Below, piece by piece: positions 12,305 to 23,985 of a stretch of 64,000 nt of DNA; positions within the stretch are counted from its first letter, which is position 1, and each line of letters starts with the position of its first letter. Source of the DNA: Cyclospora cayetanensis (taxonomy: Eukaryota; Apicomplexa; Conoidasida; Eucoccidiorida; Eimeriidae). The DNA lies in assembly GCF_002999335.1 (NCBI RefSeq), contig NW_020312259.1, positions 1-64,000 of the forward strand. Reading direction: 5' to 3'. The position numbers were made by a program, and so were the translations under genes. Under the pieces are notes generated by a model. That model made no database searches. It had not been told where the DNA came from and saw only the letters and a list, made by a program, of their open reading frames with translations.

Positions 12305-13245
12305 AATTCTCGCCTAACGCTAGAAGAGCTCAAAGACACTCAAAGCTGCCCAGGTGTTGCGCTAAATAGGTTAGCAGTATAGCAGAACCACCAGAGGCAG
12401 TGCAGCTGTGCACTCAAATTTTAGCACATAACTGCTGTCAGACCAACTGTATGTCTTTCTCTTGCATTGATGCGATACAGGAATATCCGTGGGACCGCCA
12501 GTGAATTCCCCCAGAAAAGATTAGTGGAGGCACACACAAAGCGTTGAACGAATTAAGGCCAACAGCGACCGTGGAAACATGCTGAAAGCAATGTCGTACA
12601 TGGCGCATCAAAGAAAACGTAAAAGCAGCAGAGCAATCATAGCAATGGCCCTTCATGCCCCCTTAAGTCTTATCCTACCTGCATGAACGCTCTTAAGGCT
12701 GCAGGAGGAAGCAGCTATCTGTTCCTTGTTGCTGCTTTCTCTATGAAGCTTCTTTAGACCCTTGAAGCGCCACTCTCCGGACGCCCCTTATAAACTAGCT
12801 CAGGTGGCATTTACCCATTTGGGGACCGTGTGCTGTAGCACACTTAACGGCTGAGGGGAACACGTGTCAGAGTAATTTGCCCAGCAGGGATAAACAATCT
12901 TTAAAGTAGCTCTTTTCGTCTCGCGTCAGGTAATGGTTCCCATACAGTGCGTTAAGCTACAGACCAGCGTTTGGTTTGGCGTGTAGTGTGCTTTAGCCAA
13001 TTTTCGGAAGGCTCTAGTTCGCGTGGAGCAAGGGATGGGTCTCTGGCTCCATGAATGCGTGAGAAATTTGTTCAGTACGATGAAATCCTATCTCGTCTAC
13101 TTGAGAAGCGACAATAAAACCACCTGACGTCAGGCTAAGCGTGTTGTTTGAAACGGAAGAGAGAGGATTGAAACAGGGTGTGGAGGGGTGAGAGACTATG
13201 TATTTCTCTCCCCACGCTGAAAGAAGTACATACAAGCCCTTTTAT
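12305..13245. other. Intergenic between convergent genes
   Basis: About 0.9 kb between the stop of the secreted-protein gene (+) and the last possible exon of the Pro-rich gene (-). The two genes converge, so both 3' UTRs should lie here. I see only short open frames without support and no repeat. Confidence 0.5.
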
Positions 13246-14788
13246 TTATATGTTGTAGTTGTTGGTGATCCTCTTGTAGAGCTCCTGTGCTGTGATTCCC
13301 ACTGTCAGTCCGGCAGTCAGCAAAGCAGTGCCAACAACAACTGCACCGCCGGTGACCACCACCCCAACAGCAGATCCTACAACAGGCAAACCACACCACG
13401 GAGACCCTTTGGATTCAATTTTCTCGCAAGAAGAATGGGCCATCACTTTCGAAAATACTAGCAAATGCGCAGGGTGGGCAGGTTAACTGGATAGGCACGG
13501 TATGCTACGAATATTTTAGGGTCTTTAGATTAAGAGGCTAGATCATACCAATTGCAAAGAGCACTTCTGCGGTACTGGCCAGTCCGAAGTCTGAGCATAC
13601 GCAGTATCTGCACACCACCTTTTAACCTGAAACTTGAACCCTAAATCATTGATATTATGGGGCCTGCTAATATATCGACAAACCTCTCCAGTCTTCCGGG
13701 ATTTCCTCAGCACCGTCGTCTCCAAAGTAAAGCTTCACAAATGGTTCTGGATGATGATCTATATACACAACTTGTGGTTGTTCCTTCGGCTTTGAATGCT
13801 CAGTAGGGCCACAAACGACTGCAGCCTCGCCTGGGGCTGCACGCGGGCTTAACTGCTTAGTCTCAGCAGAAGCATCAGGCGGTACAGAGGGAGCCTCTAT
13901 TGGAGGGGAGATAACTCCATATCCCGGCTCAGTTGGGCTCCCACGACAGACCTGAGCCAGCGAAAGCACCGCAGCGGCACGTGGACAGCGTACACGCCAG
14001 TAAACGCACAAGGATACAATATATGCTGAACGAGCTAGCAAACAGTCAGTTTCAGCCATTCTGTGCACTGTAGTTCCTGAATTTTCAGCTGGCGCTGGCT
14101 CACGGCGTTCCAGCCTTGAGCGCCTCTTTCTAGAGGCGGCCCAATCTGTACTGGCTCTGAATCAGGTGCCCGAGTGATATCCTGCTCTGCCAGATTGGGA
14201 GGGGGCCCTTCGGGTTCCGGCTCGACGGGGCCCTCGCAGCAGCGCTGCAACAAAGAGGGTTCCACAGAGCAGCCACTAGTAAACCAGCGGGAATAATCAT
14301 AGTGTGCCTGCTTTTAGGAAACTACAAAGGCTGCGCAGACGCTGCTGCCTATGGGCAGTCAGGCGTTCGGTGTGCAGCCTAGTGTGAAACAGACAGCGTC
14401 GACTCACGAGGGTCCAGCAGGGCATAGGACAGGCTACCGGCTGAGGTACAGTTTGGTGACCACTATCTTTTGGAGCCTCTGTCTGGACAGCTTGCGCCGC
14501 CGGCTGTACAAGCGGCTCTGAAGCCTCATACACGCCAGAAGGCTCTCGTGAACTCTGTTCCGGAGAGAATAAAAAGGTCACGTGTATGGGGCTCTGCGCT
14601 CCGGAGGCCGCTGGCTGCGCGTCTTGATCTGGGCCCCTAACGGGTGACTCATGCACCTCCAACTGCATTTGTGGTTGCTTGGATGCATTACTACCGGGAA
14701 CTTCTGTAGGTGCACCGTGCATGCTCATAGGAGTCTCCGAAGCAACCTCGCCTGACGCAAACCTTACGCGGGTTGCCAGATGGTCAGC
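13246..14788 (-). CDS. Pro/Glu-rich protein, possible C-terminal TM (5' partial)
   Basis: Three exons join cleanly in phase 0: 14788-14408 (acceptor ...GTGCTTAG, donor CTC|GTGAGT), 14244-14104 (acceptor TTTGTTGCAG, donor GCC|GTGAGC) and 13951-13667 (acceptor GCTGGCTCAG, stop TAG). The protein is rich in Pro, Glu, Gln and Ser, without recognisable domains. The third exon may instead splice from a phase-1 site near 13685 (G|GTTTGT) to an acceptor near 13455. That would add a tail with a long Gly/Val/Ala hydrophobic span, then a short polar end at 13246, giving a tail-anchored protein. I cannot choose between the two ends by eye. The exon at 14788 begins at an acceptor, so at least one 5' exon lies upstream. 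An open, coding-like segment at about 15350-15200 is a candidate, but its phase does not match directly. Function unknown. Confidence 0.5.
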
Positions 14789-16623
14789 CTAAGCACACAA
14801 GACAAAACCAATTACTGTGTTAGATTTGCTAACTTAGCAAGCCAGCGTGATATACTGGCATATTCGAAGGTTTCAGTGGAATTTCGTTGATGGTTTTACA
14901 GCCACTGTCTGTAAGCACATTGCACGGCGTGAGAGGGAGTCAGAAAAGCTCACTGCAGCTTCATCCACATTTCCGCCTCCAGAGGGGCATATTGAGTTGC
15001 CACAGGAGCCTATCAAGGCCCCTGGAAGCTCACATATACTGCAGATCGGAGGACACAGAGGGTAAACAGCACGTGGGAGAAGGGAAAAGGGAGACTGTGC
15101 CTCGTAGTGAGGAATATTCCCATTGCGTCAGGCACTTTTTGTGGAGCGACTTAAGGGTTTGAAGGCACTTATTTCTTTCTTACGTGCAAGCTGCCTCATG
15201 GGGCACCCGGCGAGTATGGCCATGGGGGTAGATAGTGTGAGCATGCTCCCTCGGCGTTGGTATTACTCTTGATTCCATCATGTTGGAATGAAGATTGAAC
15301 TCTTTGAAAAAGTTCCTTCGTCATATGCAAAAGCCTGAAGCTAGTCAGAGCTTCATCTGCAGAAGTAAAGAGGGCGTTTAGGCTTTTGAACGGTTGTTTG
15401 GAATGCACTTTTCACCAGGAGGGAGTGCCTCCAGAATTCTTGCAAATACAGGCTGGAGGCGTTCGAATTCAAGCCACCAAGAAACCCTGCTCAAAAATAA
15501 AGATGTGTTAAGTACCTAGGTGTTTTGTTAACAACAAAAGTGGAAGAGTGCACGAACAAACCGGACTTCGTTTGAATTAACCACTGCCGACGGGAGTTTG
15601 GTGGTAGAAGCGATGATACACGGGAGAAGGGAATTCAGATGAAGATTTAGCAAAAATCGTAGATTCTGCTTATAATAAAAGTAAAGGACACGAGCATTTT
15701 TTTGAAATTTCTTATTTTGGTCCTTGTTTGCTGTGCTCATCGAGGCAGAAGAGCGCCTCTGCTAGCTGACAGCCGATCCGATTGGATGAGCTTTCTGATT
15801 TTCCCCAATGCACTCCTAGGTTTTCTTTTCACGTAACGCAGCTGATTTATTCTTGCTACCAGTGTGCTAATTTCTGTTTTGGAGATGGAGTCCTTCAGGA
15901 TTTTGCGGCGGTGTTCCTCTTATGCACGGGCGTGTGGGTCATTAACCAAGCTAAACCAAATTATTGCTGTTAGTTTACCCAAAAATCTAACGCTTTTTTC
16001 AATATGCATATAGTATATACAGGCTTTTGCGGTTACAGGGCTTTCAAAGCGCCCATGCTTGTTATTTGACACCCTTCCTCTTATATTGCCAAGCCGCCAC
16101 CTATGGAAAACCTGGCCTGACACCTTTACATACGTTTTAACGGACATATGCGCAACAAAGCAGGAAAATTGATAAAGAAATACGTAATTTTTGCGTAGAG
16201 CTATGCGAAGAAGGCATTCTTAATTTGCATAAGTCAAGCCAGTCCAATCTAACGTCCAAAGAGTGATTTCGCGACCCAGAAGAGCGTGCATGAAGTGAAT
16301 TCAATGCTTAGAATAATAATCAAAAAATAGGAAATTTGTTTTTAACTGCTTTGCTGGACGCGGGTTCTTCTTCACGCTGTTCCCACAATTGCGAATCGAT
16401 GCATTTTCGCAGCCTGGTAGTACATTCATTATTGCTGCGATTCATTATGCCCATGAAAGAGATAGTATATTCTCAAGATTTCCGGGATCCGAGAGATCTG
16501 TGGTGTGAGTCCATCAAATGGCCTGTGCAGTCCCCAGTAATGCGTTTATGGCCTTTCAGCTTTCGGATCATGTCGCCCAAAAGGAAGCCAGCGTACAAAA
16601 AGCACATAAACGAACGTATTTTC
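14789..16623. other. Mostly non-coding; possible 5' exon of the Pro-rich gene
   Basis: On the minus strand, an acceptor (TTCTGCAG near 15357) is followed by about 50 coding-like codons ending near 15200. This could be an upstream exon of the Pro-rich gene, but I found no donor in the right phase before its TGA. The remainder is AT-richer sequence with only short unsupported frames. I see no repeat or RNA gene. Confidence 0.35.
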
Positions 16624-17931
16624 CTAGCTCTCTGAACACTTTGGGGAACACGAGTTCAAGAAGGCCTCTGCTCGTTTCAGGGTATTCTGCATCACTCCGG
16701 TGAAAGACCAAGAGGTCAGAGTGTCAGTCTCCAGTTCTGCGATCTTCCTGTGCATCTCATAGCACTGTTCCAGCTTCTAATTAACACCCCAAAAATACAA
16801 GTTTTTCCTGTTGCCGAAAAAGTAAAATACTAATACCTGCTCTGCCAGCGCTACAGTTGATTGCGTGCGTTCCATTTCTGTGTTGATGACGGTAAGTTGG
16901 CATTCAAACGCTGCCAAAAACCTGTTCAAAATATACAAAATGCATGCACAGCCACTGTTCGCGTCATAGGTGGCCAATTCGTACGCCTTCTCCTCTTCTG
17001 CAATCTTTTCAAGCCGCTCAGGGACGCCTGCCTGCTGCAATCGCACCAACATTTGTTGCACGTGTAAGTTGTTCATTCCTGTCATGTCCTCTCTAGGGTT
17101 TGTTTTTCCCCAGAGGGAAAGCAGCTCGCCGACGCCTCCTGCTGGGCTTTGGAAAGCCAGGGGTACTGTCGGTAAAAGTACCTTTTTCGCTGTCATAGGA
17201 AAAGGTGAACGCATGCAAACGCCATGAGAACATGAGAAATATGTGAAAATACATGGGCTCCTGCAAAGGCATGCACCTCTTTCAGTACGTTTTTGATTAT
17301 TTACTTCTTCGGTGTTTGGAAACGATAAATGACCGTCATAAGCAGAGTTCTCCAAGACCCTTGGCGTCCCCGGAAGATCTGTGTCTGCCGAATCGGATGC
17401 GGTTTCTCGACTCCTCCCTAGCTCCACTGAACTTTCTTCTTCGAGGGGTAAATCCGTATCAATTGTGGGCGACGCATTACTCCTTTTAGACAGATTGAAC
17501 TCTGGACCGGTATGTGACGCATACTGAGAAAAGTTCTTGGGCATCGACTCCAATCGGGAAGTAGCAGTGCTCGTGATACAGATGTTCTGAGAGGTGAGTG
17601 CCGTCTTATTGGGCTCCCGATGCTCCTCGATTCCGTGCTCGAGCGTTTGAAGCGGTTTCACGAGAGGCACAGGAACCGTCATGTCACCGTCTGCGTAGAA
17701 AGCCCGTGTCGTTTCACTGAAAAAAACTTCTGTCCCTCTCTCCCTGCTATCAAAGTGCATCCACGTTTTGGAACCATCCTCGAGAGTTTTAAAGGCCACC
17801 AGGCCGATTTGCGTTTTGCGCCAGCAAAGGCCATGCGCATCCGGCTTTTCAGGAGCCTTGTACTGGTCACGCTCTTGGAACCCAGAATTCCACTCAAAGC
17901 AATGGTCGGTATCCATTGACAGCTGACGCAT
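16624..17931 (-). CDS. Coiled-coil protein of unknown function, 3 exons
   Basis: Exons are 17931-17277, 17189-16837 and 16776-16624 (stop TAG). The first junction is phase 1 (GAG|GTGCAT, intron of 87 bp ending TATGACAG) and the second is phase 0 (CAG|GTATTA, acceptor GTTAATTAG). The lengths add to 1161 bp, i.e. 386 residues. The N-terminal 90 residues look globular, with many aromatic residues (segments such as WMHFDSRERG and FFSETTRAFYADGD). The middle is acidic, Ser/Thr-rich and probably disordered. The last 170 residues form helices with heptad character that continue smoothly across the last two exons. A hydrophobic Cys-rich stretch lies within the first intron and is excluded by the splice model. 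Start choice: the first ATG in frame; a second Met follows five codons later. I recognise no family; a structural or scaffold role is a guess. Confidence 0.6.
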
Positions 17932-18066
17932 TCAAGTAGTAGCCCGGATAGGACACTCATATTTGCGAATATAACAGAAAAACAGTGGACGCAATGACCG
18001 AATTAGTGGCTCGTGATCGCATGGTGTACGTGTAGCTCAGTTGCACATGCAAAAACGAAGTGTACC

Positions 18067-21000
18067 TTATGAGTTTATTCCGAGAAGCGCATGTGTGTCA
18101 TCAAAGGGTGCAAAAATGCTTTCCGCAGATTGCTGACACAGAAAGCTTTCATCAGCAGCCGCAGATCCTGCGCATGAAATGATGCTTGGTCTGTCCGTGA
18201 ATCCTATTGGGGGTCTCAGGCGCAGTATACGGTGCTCAACGGTGTCTCTAACAAAGAAAATCCGGACTGATAACTTCTTTTCCATCTGTCGGATATGCGC
18301 CAAGTGCCCTACAAGCTGCCGGAGTCGCCATGGACTCATGAAGGGCTCGCATGCTAGCAGATGCCCTGAACGAAGACACAGATAACATCGTGCCAACTAT
18401 GGTCAGATAGCTAGCCGTTATTTCGCATCAAAGGAAACCTTTGCACTACCTAGCGTAGGGTTCGGTACAGGAAGAGTTTCTTGCATCATACTTAGACATG
18501 ACTCGCGCTACAGATGTGTAGAGGACTGTTTAAAATGCTGTTAAAAAAGGACTCGAAACCTAACTAACTTACCTGCTCCTTGGAGACCATCGACCCCATG
18601 CAAGGCAGAGGAGAAGGCTGGAACTAGCAGCACTGCACCATGGCTCTCCGTGACGAACTTGCGGATAGCATGTGCGCTGCACTCAATACTTGTATGCCCC
18701 GTGATCCTCAGTATTTTGTTGCCGATGCCACTACCTGCGGGATCAAGTCTTCTGAATACCTGGGCCAAGTGTGGCTCCAGCAACGCTAGAAAGGCAGGAA
18801 ACGTAGAGGCGATCACAATCTTGGCAGCACAATTTTCCTGTAGTATGTCTGTCACTGCGGCCACAATCGCTTGCGTCTTTGTACTGTGCGCTGCTGCGGA
18901 CTCTTCTGCCGCCACCTGCGGGAAGCCGAGACACAAAAATTCTTCGTGTGTTGTGTCTTTTCCTATCTGGAACTGCTCGTCTATTGGGTGCCCAGGGGAC
19001 CGAATCGACAACCTTTTCCTCCGCCTCTCAGGGCTCCCTACTCCTGCTGTAACCGAACTCTCTGAAAGATCACTGCGCAAACATAGCGCCGCGCGCTGAG
19101 AAACGTCGGCCACGTCTCCCAAAAGTGTACAGTGCAGAGCGGCCTGTCGCAGGCGCAAGATCCATTCCAAAGGATGCAGAGAAACTTTCTGCCGTCTAGT
19201 CGCCAGCTGTGCAACAGCCGTTTCTTCCAAACGCCGGTACACTTCCATTTCATGCGTAGAGGCGAACGACAACATTTGGAACGTTACACATATATCTGGC
19301 AATACCGGCTGTATCAGGCGAACCTGAATTTGCATGCGTTGCAGGAGGGCTGCCGCGTCACGACACAGGAGTTTGCCTCTTTCTTGCCTCTGTCTTAAAT
19401 CGCTTTGTGTTCGCCGCAGCACAGCACGCCACGCTCTCTGTCTCGTTGCTCCCCCCCCACTTGTATCCTCTTCGCAACAAGTTGCAGCTGCCTCGGTGCT
19501 TCCGCAAAAACACGCCTCAATGCGCACCACCTCCCTGTCTCTGCCTTCCATTTGCAACTCTCGCTCTGATTGCTTCAGGCCGACTAGCTGCAAGAGGCCA
19601 GAAGGGTCTTGAACAAAAAGGCCTACTTCCCAGAGTCTCGCTCCATGCCGCTCTTGCAAATCGGAGGAGCTCCCCCTCGCCGGAGGCGGCTCCCAGGGCG
19701 GTGCCTCCCCTAAGGCGGTTGTGAGACCCCAACGATAGGGTGCAGCGATTGCCTTGACGGTGTCGGCGAGTTTTTCCCTGCCGAGAAGCAGGTGAACCTC
19801 ATCTAGCACGAGCCTATGCCACTTGCGCGCCAGCAGAAAACATTGCATGCATGAGCAGCGAGGCCTCTGAGGGCCCCAAAGGGACACATGACTCTGGCTG
19901 GCTGTCTTGGGAGTGCTGCACTTCCCCTTGGCTGATCCGCCTCTCCGACGTTTGGAGGTTTGGCTCTCTGGCGTGCTGGGAAGCATGGGCAGCTTCCTGT
20001 AGAAGGGAGAGGGCGAAGACGGCAGAGAGGGGAGTTTTGGGGGGCTGTCAACGTCTCGATGCTTTTTTCTCGCGGCGAAGCATTGCGGCTTTCCGGGAGT
20101 CGCAATGCGACGTTCCTCCACATCCTCTGAGCCCCCTCCGAGCTCCGCGTCGAACGGTGTGCAACTTGGCATAAAAAGGCCATCACCCCTGGACAGATCC
20201 GCCTCTCCTTCTCCAGCAGCGTGTTGCATGCACAGATCCTGGGAAGGCAGCTGCGTGCGAGATCGCTGCCGGCTCTGCCAGGCCTCTTGGCGTTGCCTTC
20301 GAGGCGCTCTTTGGTCATAAGGTGGCCGCTTGCACAGACACCCCACGTCTTCAAGCGCCTCATAGGAGACTAGCACCACATGAGCTCCCTGGAGCACGGA
20401 GGGTGTTATTAGGGGGCACCCTGGAGACACATGCAGCAAACCAGCGGGCGGAGGCACACACAGCGTCAGCAGAGGGCCAAGGCGTGCGGCAGCTGTCGGG
20501 CGTGGAGGCTGCGGCTGAGACTTCCCTCCTCCTGCGTCTACCCTACTACTCCGCAGTCATACTTACACGCAGAGCCAACCGCAGATGACCTACTGCCTAA
20601 GCCCCCTAAGTGTAACAACGGCGGTGTGGTACTTTGACGCACCCGTTTCTCTCAGGTGCCGCTGCATATTCAAGACGCGCAGCTTCATGCCACAGAGGCG
20701 GTGTATCTCGGCTTCCCACTGCGGAAGAATACTGGCCGGAGTCAGAACCAGCGATGCCAGCACTTCTTCGCCTTCCTCCAAGTCGTCTCTCTCGCTCCTA
20801 AGGTCAGCGCCTCTTTCGCAACAGTTTCCGGCACCCGAAACTTCTCTCGAAAATTCCAGATCCCCCGTTGGAAGTGTAGCTGCGATGAGCGCGACTGGCT
20901 GCATGCGGATGCACAGGCCGCCGTCATCTGCAAGAAGCCCCCCTCTGGCAAAGTACGCCCCCCTAGAAAGATCTCCTGGGAAGAAAAAGGAGTCGATATC

Positions 21001-23985
21001 TTCGTGGTGGCGAGAAGAAGCCTCCTTCTCACACGGAAGCAGCCGCCCCTCCCTCTCAAGCATCCACAGAAGGCCTTCAAGATGAAATCCATAGGCCCCC
21101 CTTCGCAGCAGTTGCTGCACCTGATACGGAGAGAAGGCAACTCTGAGCAAGCGTTCGCCAGCGGTGCTGCCCCCTGCACTCGCACATGCCGCGGCAGCAT
21201 CGCAAACAGAGACTCTTTCGCTTGCTGGCACTTCCTGCACATCCGCCGAGAAGCCTCCCGCATTGTGAGGCCTCTGATTGCAGACGCCCTCCTCCACCCT
21301 GCCGTCTGGCGCTGTCGAGCTAGCAGAGCCTTGCAGCCGCTGCAGCAAACGCTCCCGTCGGCGCTGAGGATGGTGGAGGGGCTGTTCTAATGACTGGCAA
21401 TCGCTCTCCTGCTTAAGACGCCCTCGCCTTTCGAAACCTCCTTCCTGGCACCGCCTCCCCCCAGCAGCAAACGCCTCTGCCCAGTCAACCTGGTCGGCGG
21501 TACTAGCGCTGCTGCTAGCTATGCTGCTGCTAGCTATGCTGCTGCTCGTGTTGCTGCTAGCTATGCTGCTGCTCGTGTTGCTGCTAGCCATGCTGCTAGT
21601 GCCACTGTAACGCACTGCACAGTTCTCTAGCGCCTGAGAGCCACCAACGCCCCTCTTATTCTCCGGTGGACTCGCAGCACCTGACCACGCCGATTGCTTT
21701 TTTGGAGTTGTCAGAGGGCGCCCAAACGGGAGGGGGTTAAACCGTCTGGCGGTTGCTTCTATTATGGTACGACTTAGAGAGGAAGCAGGCCGTCGAGCAG
21801 AAGACTTCAGTGTGCCTCGCCTGGAAGCTGCAGATCCAGAGAATGGCGTGGAAAGCTCCAAAACTGCGCTTTCAAGCAGCCCAGGAGCACAGGGGAGCCT
21901 CGCGGGGGGTCGTGGGGGAGTCAAGTATGGAGAGGCTACACCCACAGAACCAAATAGCTCAGTACCGTCTCCTCTTACTCCTACTCCTGCTGCTGCACCT
22001 GCTGCAGCTCCTCCTCCTACTCCTCCTCCGACTCCTCCTCCTACGCCTCCTGCTGCTGCTGCTGTACCTGCTGCGGAGTTGAGCACCTCCAGTGGCCGTT
22101 GCGGCGTTGAGGGTTCGTCGAAGCGACTTGGAGAGAGGCGAGGAGGGGGAAAGGGTCCCCCTTCGAACTGTGGCAGCGCAGCTGCAGCGTGCTTCACAGC
22201 CTGTCTGGCGGCTTCTGCGGAGGCAACTGCGCTTCCCTCTTCCTGGTATTGAAAAAAAGGATGCTCAGAATACTCCTTGAGGCCAGGGAGTGGTGAGGGG
22301 CAGGCTCTCGTAGACTTCTCTTCTGGAGCACTCGACGGCAGCTGCTCCAGAGGCACAGCAGGAGGCAGCATCTCTGCAGCAGAGGGGCGCTCAGCAGGCT
22401 CGCGAGAAGGAGAAATCCTCGGAAAAGGCTGGTGTGTTGCAGCAGCCACGACGGACAGGAGGGCTTGCGGTGAGGCTGCTGTTGTGTTTGGCAGTGAATG
22501 GGGGGGGGTGTACAAGTGTGTGCCGGAGGCGCCTTGTGAGAGGCGGTGAAAAGATGATTTTTCAGGAGCACTAGACACTGTTGTTGAGGCGGCTGCTGCC
22601 GATGGAGGCGGCTCGTGGTGTTGTTGAGTCCTCTGCGTTGGCGGCAGCAGCACGACTTCTTCTTCTTCCTCTTCCTCTTCGTCTACTTCTGCCACTACTT
22701 TCTGAATGGCGATTAAAGCGCCTGCCGCAGACGCGCGCGCTGCTGCCGTCACTGAACAAGGAGCGATCCCTTCCTGCTGATGATCGATCTCTTCCTGCTG
22801 ATGATCGATCCCTTCCTGCTGAAGATCGATCCCTTCCTGCTGATGATCGATCTCTTCCTGCTGAAGATCGATCTCTTTCTGCTGAAGATCGATCTCTTTC
22901 TGCTGATTATCGATCTCTTCCTGCTGGAGCAGCGCTTCAGTCCTAGAGGGGGCTGCTTGGGAGCTGGAAGGCGTCTTAGCCTTTGCCTCTGCGCAGGAAG
23001 AGGGATGCCAAGCGAAGCGCACAGCGCCCTCTTGGCTCTGGTTGCCTTCGCTCCAGGCGTCGAAGGTATGAGATTTGCTCGGTAGACACTGACGTTCCGG
23101 CTCTTGTAGAGAGTGAGGGGCCTCTTCGAAGGAGTCTTCCTTTGCACCGCTGGCTGCAGCAACAAACAAAGGGCCAAAAGGGCAAAGACGGGGGTTCTTC
23201 ATGGCTGATGCGGCGTCTGAAACAACAGAATCGCGCTGTTCTTCAAGAGGTCCTTTGGCACCGTCTCTGCCGGCAACAGGCGGAGTCATTACGCCTTCAT
23301 CGCAAGACGGAGAAGAAGCACCATCTTGAGCAAGGCAGCCGAATTTCTGCCTCTGGAAGGCAGCAGCTGCAGCTGCAGCTGCTTCTTCGATTTGCGTTGC
23401 TGAAGCCGCATTCGCGCGATGCCTCAGCTTGACGAGGAGTTCAAGCTCGAAGGGTCGCAGCCAAAAGGCGCTGCGCGCTGACGCTGAGGCAGAAGAGACA
23501 CTGCCTCGGCTTGCATCTCTGGAGTCTGCTGCCGTTGCTGCTGCGGGTGCTGCCCTTGATTTGGCAGACGCAGCAAGGGAGGCAGCAGCAGCGGCAAGAC
23601 CTCTTGAGCGAAACGCTATAGCCGCACGGTGTCTGCTCTGCTCCCCACAGTCGCGGGAAGGCACTCCCTGCACTAACGATTTGGCTCCTTTCTCGCAGTT
23701 TTCGGCTAGCAGCCCCTTAAGTTCTGCGAAGGCGACGGCGGGAGGGACCAAGCGCTCCGCCTCGTCCGTCGGAGAAACGGAACCGAGCTCGAACGGCTCT
23801 TCCCACGCCAAAGTATTCGGAATGGCTGTCAAGGGGGGGGTATTCCAAGCACACGGCCCCCCTCCCCCTTGACTCGAACTCTCCAAGGAAGGAATCCCGT
23901 CTCTCGGGCTGGGGGGAAGCGAGAGCTGTGAGAAGCAGGAGACACCCGGTGAAGTGTTAAAGGAACTCTTCAAGCAATTAGACAT
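18067..23985 (-). CDS. SNF2-family helicase-like protein, probable pseudo-ATPase
   Basis: Exon 1 runs 23985 to about 20594, exon 2 from about 20550 to 18573 (donor CAG|GTAAGT) and exon 3 from 18365 to 18067. The first 900 residues are low-complexity (poly-Ser/Ala, Gly/Val runs, a 7-residue repeat). The SNF2 core follows: a FSPYQVQQLLRRG Q-motif-like start, motif I GGLLADDGGLCIRMQ, motif Ia LVLTPASILPQWEAEI, motif II DEVH (about 19800), motif IV KIVIASTFPAFLALLE, motif V near GVDGLQGAG, and the family's usual C-terminal RDTVEHRIL in exon 3. Known SNF2 ATPases need GKT in motif I; here the aligned residues are CIR. Motif III reads LTTALGE instead of an LTGTP-like form, and motif VI lacks its RIGQ-type arginines (HLAHIRQ). 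I infer loss of ATP hydrolysis, with a possible scaffold role in chromatin or repair. The large insert between Ia and II recalls SHPRH/RAD5-type proteins, but I see no RING finger. The first intron (about 50 bp) is the least certain point. Confidence 0.75.
22766..22926 (-). repeat. 21-bp minisatellite coding a 7-residue repeat
   Basis: About seven full copies and a partial one of a 21-bp unit inside exon 1 of the SNF2-like gene. They encode (K/E)(E/G)ID(L/H/N)QQ heptads. Because the unit equals seven residues the array stays in frame and would form a Gln-rich, heptad-spaced helix. Confidence 0.85.
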
